Positions 32,457 to 37,538 of a DNA stretch of 37,538 nt are shown piece by piece. The notes under the pieces are model-generated. The model was not told where the DNA came from. It searched no databases and saw only the letters and a list, made by a program, of their open reading frames with translations. The number at the start of each line of letters is the position of its first letter. The first letter of the stretch is position 1. A program made the position numbers and the translations under genes. The stretch is from Xanthobacteraceae bacterium (lineage in GTDB: Bacteria; Pseudomonadota; Alphaproteobacteria; Rhizobiales; Xanthobacteraceae): contig JASHPU010000106.1 in assembly GCA_030037885.1 (NCBI GenBank), positions 1 through 37,538 on the forward strand, written 5' to 3'.

Positions 32457-32695
32457 GGGCGCCGCCTCCATACCACGTTTTCACCATTGCATCATAATGG
32501 GCCGGCGCGCGCAATTGCGCTTGCGTTACGAGCGTCCCCGCTCCCGCTCGACGATGACACGCACCGCTTTGCCGCCGATATGCGGATGCGGCAGCCGATA
32601 AATTTGGGCAATGCGCCGAAATCTTGCGCGAGCTTGACCCAGTACTGGCCGCTTGATTGTATGAGCGGCCTTCCGCACCGTGCAAGGACGCGGCC

Positions 32696-34354
32696 GTGCC
32701 AATCCGTCATCTCTTTGCCATTGCGCTTGCTCTGATCGCCTGTTGTGCCACGCAAGCATCGGCGGCGATGGCGCAAACCGCGCCAGGTCCGGCAACGAAA
32801 CCGCCGGCTGCGCCGGACCCGGCCGTCATGCGTCCGATGGTCTTTTATGACGCGCATGGCGAAGCCAATGCCTGCGGGCCGGGTTGCAGCGACTGGATAG
32901 CGGCGGAGGGCAAAATCGACAGAGGCACGGCCGATCGCCTGCAGCATCTGCTTGTGCGGCTTAAAGGCGCTCGGCCGCCGATATTTTTCCACTCCCCTGG
33001 CGGCCTGGTCATCGGCTCAATCTTGCTTGGGGAGATTATCCGCGCGCGAAAGCTGACCGTCAGCGTCGGCCATACCGTTCCGTTGAGTTGTGATCGCGAC
33101 CCGAAAAGTCAAAATTCATGCGACGCGGAAATTCGCGCCGGGCACCCGATCAACGCGAAACTCGATTTGCTCACCGCCATGTGCAATTCAGGATGCGTGT
33201 ATGCGCTCGCCGGCGGCGTCGTTCGTCTCATTCCGCCCTGGGTGACGCTCGGCATCCACGACGTCGGCTTTGACCCGGCCGCAGCAACGATTCGGCACCC
33301 CAGCGCCCGGGTCATTGAAACTGCGAAGGCGGTGATCGACAGAAGGCTGCGCAATTATATCCGCCGTATGGGTATCGATGAGGGGTTGCTGACCGAAGCA
33401 CTCGCGACTCCATTCACCTCGATGGGGCGGCTCACGCGCGACGACGCGGCGCGCTTCGGATTAGACCGCAGGGAATTCGGCGAAACGGTATGGCAGTTCG
33501 CCGACAAGCCTCAGCCGACGATCAGAAAGCTGTTCTTTGTACGCGCCGACAATGGCGAGCACCGCTACGTCAACGCCCTCGTGAGCGTGTCCTGCGTGCC
33601 GCGGCTTCGCGGCAGTGCCATCGCGGTGCTGGCGCGCCAGCGCCTGGCCTCCGACACTGAGACGGTCGTGGGGCCGTCGGCCGTAAGCATCCGCGTCAAC
33701 GAGCGCGACATTCGTCTTGCTCGCGTGACGTCTGCCAAGATCTATCTGTGGGGCGGCCGGCTTGCCTTGACAGCCCTCGCGACGGCCTCAGACGAAACCG
33801 CCATGTCGGTGCCCGGAGAGGAACTCGGCCGTCAGCAAAGCCCCGCAGGCGATATCAGCCTCGCCATGACCGGATTCTCGGCGGCCTATGCGAAATTCCA
33901 GAAGGTCTGCGCTGAGGAAACAGCGCAGACGACCGGCATGCCGCCGCTTCCTAGCCGTCTACAATCGGCGCCGAACGCCATCGCGATGCCGCCGCTTTCT
34001 TCCAATCCACCTGCGATTGGCGCGAGCCGCCTCGCAGTCGATGCGACGCTCGGCGCGCCGACGAAAACGGTCGGTACCACCGCGCTCTATGGCTATAGCG
34101 CGTCGGACGGCGAGCACAAAATCATCGCTGCTTATTTCGATGGATCGGGCCACCTGCAGCGCCTGGCACGCTATGTCTTGAAAGATGGAAAAATTTTTGA
34201 CGAGGTCAGCCAGACTGAATTGAGCAAAGGACAAGAGCTTGACCCTGTCCGCGATCTGCTTGCTGACACGAATATCGGAGCGGGGCCGCCCAGCAAGTCA
34301 CAAGATTCAACTGGAACTTCGACGATCAGCGTGCCCGATCGGCCTCGTCCCTGA
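32696..34354 (+). CDS. Secreted ClpP/crotonase-fold protein with a C-terminal BamE-like domain
   Basis: This 552-residue protein is exported: residues 1-26 (IRHLFAIALALIACCATQA) form a signal peptide cut near AMA. Residues about 45-265 look like a periplasmic ClpP-fold domain: FFHSPGG (97-103, oxyanion/strand region), CNSGC (163-167, with candidate nucleophile S165) and GIHDVGF (186-192, H188). The Ser-to-His spacing of 23 is close to that in ClpP. Related proteins are annotated as hypothetical periplasmic proteins. Residues about 445-530 (ASRLAVDATLGAPTKTVG and following) resemble the SmpA/BamE fold. The start is GTG at 32696 with AAGGA eight bases upstream. The target is unknown. Its stop lies 3 bases from the stop of the convergent SDR gene. 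Confidence 0.65.
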   Translation: MPIRHLFAIALALIACCATQASAAMAQTAPGPATKPPAAPDPAVMRPMVFYDAHGEANACGPGCSDWIAAEGKIDRGTADRLQHLLVRLKGARPPIFFHSPGGLVIGSILLGEIIRARKLTVSVGHTVPLSCDRDPKSQNSCDAEIRAGHPINAKLDLLTAMCNSGCVYALAGGVVRLIPPWVTLGIHDVGFDPAAATIRHPSARVIETAKAVIDRRLRNYIRRMGIDEGLLTEALATPFTSMGRLTRDDAARFGLDRREFGETVWQFADKPQPTIRKLFFVRADNGEHRYVNALVSVSCVPRLRGSAIAVLARQRLASDTETVVGPSAVSIRVNERDIRLARVTSAKIYLWGGRLALTALATASDETAMSVPGEELGRQQSPAGDISLAMTGFSAAYAKFQKVCAEETAQTTGMPPLPSRLQSAPNAIAMPPLSSNPPAIGASRLAVDATLGAPTKTVGTTALYGYSASDGEHKIIAAYFDGSGHLQRLARYVLKDGKIFDEVSQTELSKGQELDPVRDLLADTNIGAGPPSKSQDSTGTSTISVPDRPRP

Positions 34355-34357
34355 CGT

Positions 34358-35128
34358 TCATTCCGCCGTCCAGCCGCCGTCGAGAATAAGCGCCGAGCCG
34401 GTCATCAGCGAGGAGGCGTCGGAGGCGAGGAACACGATGGCGCCGGTAAGGTCGTCGAGCTGGCCGAGCCGGCCGAGTTTTATTTTCGACAGCACTTCGT
34501 CGCGAAATGCCTTGTTCGCAAAGAACGGTTTTGTCATCGGCGTTTCCAGAAAGGTCGGGCCAAGGCTGTTGACGCGGATGGCGTGCGGCGCAAGCTCGAT
34601 CGCCATCGCCTTGGTAAAACCCTCCATGGCATGCTTGGAGGCGCAATAGACGGTGCGCCGCGCGGCGCCGACATGGCCCATCTGCGAGGAAATATTGATG
34701 ATCGAGCCCGGCAGCTTTGCTTCGACGAGGCGCAGGGCTACCGCCTGCGCCACGAAAAACGCAGCCCGCACGTTGAGCGCGAAGATGGCGTCGAAATCCT
34801 CGGCCGTGACGTCCGGCAGCAAAGCCGGCCGGTTCATGCCGGCATTGTTGACCAGGATTTGAAACGGCGCGGCCGCGGCTATGGCGCGCCGCACCGCCTC
34901 AACGTCCGTCACGTCGAGCGGCAGCGCCGCGGCCTGTTGACCGCGGGCGCAGATGGCGGCGGCGGCACCTTCGATTTCGCCCCTGGTGCGCGCCGCGAGC
35001 GTCACATGCGCGCCGGCCTCGGCCAGCGCCGAGCCGGCCGCAAGGCCGATGCCGCGTCCGCCGCCGGTGACCAGGGCACGCCTGCCGTCGAGCCGGAACG
35101 ATGGAGTTTTGGCGAGGTCGATCGGCAT
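34358..35128 (-). CDS. SDR-family oxidoreductase
   Basis: This 256-residue short-chain dehydrogenase has the cofactor motif TGGGRGIG (residues 22-29), NNAG after strand 4, and the catalytic Ser-Tyr-x3-Lys (ISSQMG and YCASK). It is of the classical type, which oxidises alcohols or reduces ketones with NAD(P). The C-terminal MTGSALILDGGWTAE is standard. It starts 12 bases after the stop of the HisD-like gene, so they form one operon. The combination with a HisD-like dehydrogenase suggests successive oxidation of a polyol. It is convergent with the ClpP-fold gene. Confidence 0.9.
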   Translation of the reverse strand: MPIDLAKTPSFRLDGRRALVTGGGRGIGLAAGSALAEAGAHVTLAARTRGEIEGAAAAICARGQQAAALPLDVTDVEAVRRAIAAAAPFQILVNNAGMNRPALLPDVTAEDFDAIFALNVRAAFFVAQAVALRLVEAKLPGSIINISSQMGHVGAARRTVYCASKHAMEGFTKAMAIELAPHAIRVNSLGPTFLETPMTKPFFANKAFRDEVLSKIKLGRLGQLDDLTGAIVFLASDASSLMTGSALILDGGWTAE

Positions 35129-35140
35129 CTGTGCTTCACG

Positions 35141-36448
35141 TCACTCCGCCGCCTGCGCGTAGGGCACGTTGCGGCCGCCGTAGCGGCGGACGCGCACGTT
35201 GGCCTGCTCGGCGTGAGCAAGGAAGTGCTCGAGCACGCAGAGCCGCGAGCAGACCTCGCCGATCTTGGCGCTGGCTTCGTCGGTGAGCACCTTCTGATAG
35301 GTGCAGGTCTTGAGAAACTTGCCGACCCACAATCCGCCGGTATAGCGCGCCGCCTTCTTGGTCGGCAGCGTGTGGTTGGTGCCGATCACCTTGTCGCCAT
35401 AGGCGACGTTGGTGCGCGGGCCCAAAAACAGCGAGCCGTAGTTCTTCATGTTGGCGAGAAAATAATCGGGATCGCGCGTCATCACCTGGACGTGCTCGGA
35501 GGCGACGCGGTCGGCCTCGCGCACCATCTCGGCCTCGTCGTCGCAGACGATGACTTCGCCGAAATCGGCCCAGGCCTTGCCGGCGAGATCGGCGCTCGGC
35601 AGGATTTTGAGAAGCCGCTCGACCTCGGCCATGGTCGCCCGGGCGAGCTTCTCCGAATTGGTGATGAGAACCGCGGGCGAGGTCGGCCCGTGTTCGGCCT
35701 GGCCGAGCAGGTCGGTGGCGCACATTTCGCCATCGACGGCCTCGTCGGCGATGATCAGCGTCTCGGTCGGCCCGGCCAGGAGGTCGATGCCGACGCGGCC
35801 GAACAATTGGCGCTTGGCCTCGGCGACGTAGGCGTTGCCCGGTCCGACCAGCATGTCGACCGGCGCGATGGTTTCGGTGCCGAGCGCCATGGCGGCGACC
35901 GCCTGCACGCCGCCGAGCACGAATATCTCGTCGGCGCCGCCGAAATGCATCGCCGCGACGATCGCCGGATGCGGGGCGCCGCGATACGGCGGCGCGCAGG
36001 CGATGATCTTCTTCACGCCGGCAACGCGCGCGGTGACGATCGACATGTGCGCCGAGGCGACCATCGGATAGCGTCCGCCGGGCACGTAGCAGCCGATCGA
36101 GTTCACCGGGATGTGCTTGTGTCCGAGCACGATTCCGGGCAGCGTCTCGACTTCGAGGTCGCGCATGGTGTCGCGCTGCTTCTGCGCGAAATTGCGCACC
36201 TGCGCCTGGGCAAACTTGATGTCGTCGAGATCGCGCTTTTTCACCTGACCGATGGCGCGCTCGATCTCGGCCGCCGTCAGCTTGAACGAGGCCGGCGACC
36301 AATCGTCGAACTTTTGCGACAGCTCGCGGACCGCGGCGTCCTTGCGCGCCTCGACCTCGGCGAGGATTTGCTCGACGGTCTCGCGCACCTTGGCGTCGGC
36401 CGCCTTGATCGCACTCGCATCCATTCCGCGCTTGAGATATCGAGGCAT
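35141..36448 (-). CDS. HisD-family dehydrogenase (histidinol dehydrogenase-like, possibly HpsN type)
   Basis: This 435-residue protein has the HisD fold: [16 protein letters not shown] (121-136), [13 protein letters not shown] (201-213) and GTNHTLPT (356-363). Zinc and catalytic residues are all present: Q250, H253, E318/H319, D352 and H412. True HisD has YVPGGxAxYPSS; the shorter GGRYP-ASAHM form is found in the group that includes sulfopropanediol dehydrogenase HpsN. So it probably oxidises an alcohol to an acid in catabolism, not histidinol. The ATG at 36448 has GGGAG six bases ahead. It heads the pair with the SDR gene, and the cyclase gene lies upstream across a palindromic repeat. Sulfonate use is unproven because no sulfolyase is present. 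Confidence 0.85.
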   Translation of the reverse strand: MPRYLKRGMDASAIKAADAKVRETVEQILAEVEARKDAAVRELSQKFDDWSPASFKLTAAEIERAIGQVKKRDLDDIKFAQAQVRNFAQKQRDTMRDLEVETLPGIVLGHKHIPVNSIGCYVPGGRYPMVASAHMSIVTARVAGVKKIIACAPPYRGAPHPAIVAAMHFGGADEIFVLGGVQAVAAMALGTETIAPVDMLVGPGNAYVAEAKRQLFGRVGIDLLAGPTETLIIADEAVDGEMCATDLLGQAEHGPTSPAVLITNSEKLARATMAEVERLLKILPSADLAGKAWADFGEVIVCDDEAEMVREADRVASEHVQVMTRDPDYFLANMKNYGSLFLGPRTNVAYGDKVIGTNHTLPTKKAARYTGGLWVGKFLKTCTYQKVLTDEASAKIGEVCSRLCVLEHFLAHAEQANVRVRRYGGRNVPYAQAAE

Positions 36449-36471
36449 GCGACACTCCCTTTATTTTATTT

Positions 36472-36598
36472 TCCTCCCCCTGAAAGGGGGAGGATGCCGC
36501 CAAGCGTAGCGCAGGCGGCAGGTGGGGGTCACGGCGCGTGTTATGACCCCCACCCGGCTCGCTTCGCTCGCCGACCTCCCCCTTTCAGGGGGAGGAAG
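36472..36598. repeat. Palindromic repeat (CCTCCCCCTGAAAGGGGGAGG family)
   Basis: TCCTCCCCCTGAAAGGGGGA at the left and CCTCCCCCTTTCAGGGGGAG at the right each form their own hairpin, and the two arms also pair with each other over the whole 127 bases. The centre has GGTGGGGGTC and GACCCCCACC. It fills the gap between the cyclase and HisD-like genes and may end or process the cyclase transcript. Confidence 0.85.
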
Positions 36599-36605
36599 GA
36601 TACCG

Positions 36606-37538
36606 TCACTTGATCGCCTGCGGATTGAGCGGCGAGCCGGTGGCGCCGGTGATGACCAGCGGCGGACCGCAGAAGAAGAACTCGTAGATGCCGTCTTCGT
36701 CGCAATCCTCGGCGAGCTCCTTGAGATAGAAAATCTCGCCCATGCAAAGGCCCATTGCCGGGATCACCACCCAGTGCCACGGCTGGTTGGCTTCGGTGGT
36801 CTCGTTCGGCCGCACCTCGACGCCCCAGGTGTCGGTGCAGATCGCGGCGATCTCCTTGTCCTGGCACCAATAGCAGTTTTCGAACTTGACGCCGGGCGCA
36901 TCGCCGCCCGCATAGCCGCCCCATTTGCCCTCGGACAGGCAGCGCTCCATCTGGCCGGTGCGGATGATGACGAAGTCGCCGCGGCCGATCGCCACGTTCT
37001 GCTGCTTGGCGCACTTGTCGAGCTCGTCGTTGGCAATGCTCTCGCCGTCCTTGAGCCAGGGCACGCCGCGCAAGCGTGCGATGTCGAGCAGCACGCCGCG
37101 GCCGACCATCTTGTTCTTGGAGTGCTCGATGCCGAGCACGTTCAAGCCCTTGGCGTCGATCAGCTTGGCATCGTAGCCGTTATAGGCCTTGTCCTCGTAG
37201 AAGATGTGGCCGAGCGCGTCCCAATGGGTGGCACCCTGCACGCACAAGGTCAGCGTATCGTCGGCGTAGCGGATCTTGTTCCAGTCCTGCCGGCCGGCAA
37301 TCGCGTCGGTGCCGGTCGCCAGCATCTGGTGGATCGGATTGAAGCGGCCGCCGAACAGGCCGGTCTGCGGCCCCTTGGCGTCGAGCGGAATGCCGAGCGC
37401 AAAGACCTTGCCGGTGCGGATCAGGCTCGCGGCCTTGACGATGTCCTCCGGGCGCACGTGGTTGAGCGTGCCGATCTGGTCGTCCTTGCCCCAGCGTCCC
37501 CAATTCTTCAGCTTTGCCGTCGCCTCCGCGATCGCCTG
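36606..37538 (-). CDS. Cyclase-family protein (kynurenine formamidase-like fold), N-terminus outside the window
   Basis: At least 310 residues are seen; the frame is open to the right edge. Reading past the GTG at 37457 gives NWGRWGKDDQIGTLNH, the usual start of this family, so the true start lies outside the window. The metal site has GATHWDALGH, the HxGTHxDxxxH-like motif of cyclase/kynurenine formamidase proteins; the first His of the motif is Gln here (CVQGATHWD), as in the subgroup with LQxATHWDALxH. Members hydrolyse N-formylkynurenine, isatin or other cyclic amides and lactones. It is a metal hydrolase in the cytoplasm, probably co-transcribed with or just upstream of the HisD-like and SDR genes. 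Its substrate is not known. Confidence 0.85.
   Translation of the reverse strand, partial: QAIAEATAKLKNWGRWGKDDQIGTLNHVRPEDIVKAASLIRTGKVFALGIPLDAKGPQTGLFGGRFNPIHQMLATGTDAIAGRQDWNKIRYADDTLTLCVQGATHWDALGHIFYEDKAYNGYDAKLIDAKGLNVLGIEHSKNKMVGRGVLLDIARLRGVPWLKDGESIANDELDKCAKQQNVAIGRGDFVIIRTGQMERCLSEGKWGGYAGGDAPGVKFENCYWCQDKEIAAICTDTWGVEVRPNETTEANQPWHWVVIPAMGLCMGEIFYLKELAEDCDEDGIYEFFFCGPPLVITGATGSPLNPQAIK

Noticed and set aside
35141-36448. Calling the gene hisD of histidine biosynthesis
   Set aside because: The GGRYP-ASAHM form and the SDR/cyclase neighbours, without other his genes, point to a catabolic HisD-family enzyme.

Overview
This is a GC-rich stretch of chromosome from an alphaproteobacterium, most likely a soil or freshwater member of the Hyphomicrobiales (the Bradyrhizobium/Rhodopseudomonas/Xanthobacteraceae side). 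The assignment rests on the alphaproteobacterial form of PyrE, several LLM flavin oxidoreductases, TauT/NitT-type ABC systems, M24 and cyclase-family catabolic enzymes, and many kinds of palindromic intergenic repeat like those common in that group. It is inferred from gene content, not from a marker gene. No rRNA, tRNA, CRISPR array, phage or transposase gene was seen.

Left part (1-5935): an orotate phosphoribosyltransferase gene (pyrE), a TcuA-like flavoprotein dehydrogenase and an amidase (cut by the left edge) read leftward. Divergently, a TPR/2-oxoglutarate oxygenase fusion is followed by a pyrK-pyrD pair encoding an NAD-linked (class 1B) dihydroorotate dehydrogenase. At 6056-7763 lies a visibly AT-richer two-gene insert: a HEPN-like small protein and a PD-(D/E)XK nuclease-like protein. 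This is the best candidate for an undescribed system.

Middle part (7814-15592): two tandem paralogous LLM oxidoreductases, an alpha/beta hydrolase, an esterase on the other strand, a small polyhydroxyalkanoate-system protein, a third LLM oxidoreductase and an MFS transporter. Next comes a rearranged phosphate uptake locus (15808-19363). pstS reads left with a good terminator behind it, and pstC-pstA read right. Each unit has its own Pho box in the shared 637-base gap, and there is no pstB or phoU in the window. FUSC-type and AI-2E-type membrane proteins and a DUF488 protein follow.

Right part (22750-37538): a NitT/TauT-type ABC importer (binding protein convergent to an ATPase-permease-permease operon), then an M24 'pita-bread' hydrolase with one metal ligand replaced, a minimal PEP-synthase-like protein and two different D-2-hydroxyacid dehydrogenases. 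A TauD/TfdA-family dioxygenase, a secreted ClpP-fold protein, and a leftward cyclase, HisD-like dehydrogenase and SDR set complete the window. Overall the window looks like accessory catabolic and transport functions, with most operon boundaries marked by palindromic repeats. Substrates of most of the enzymes cannot be read from the sequence.
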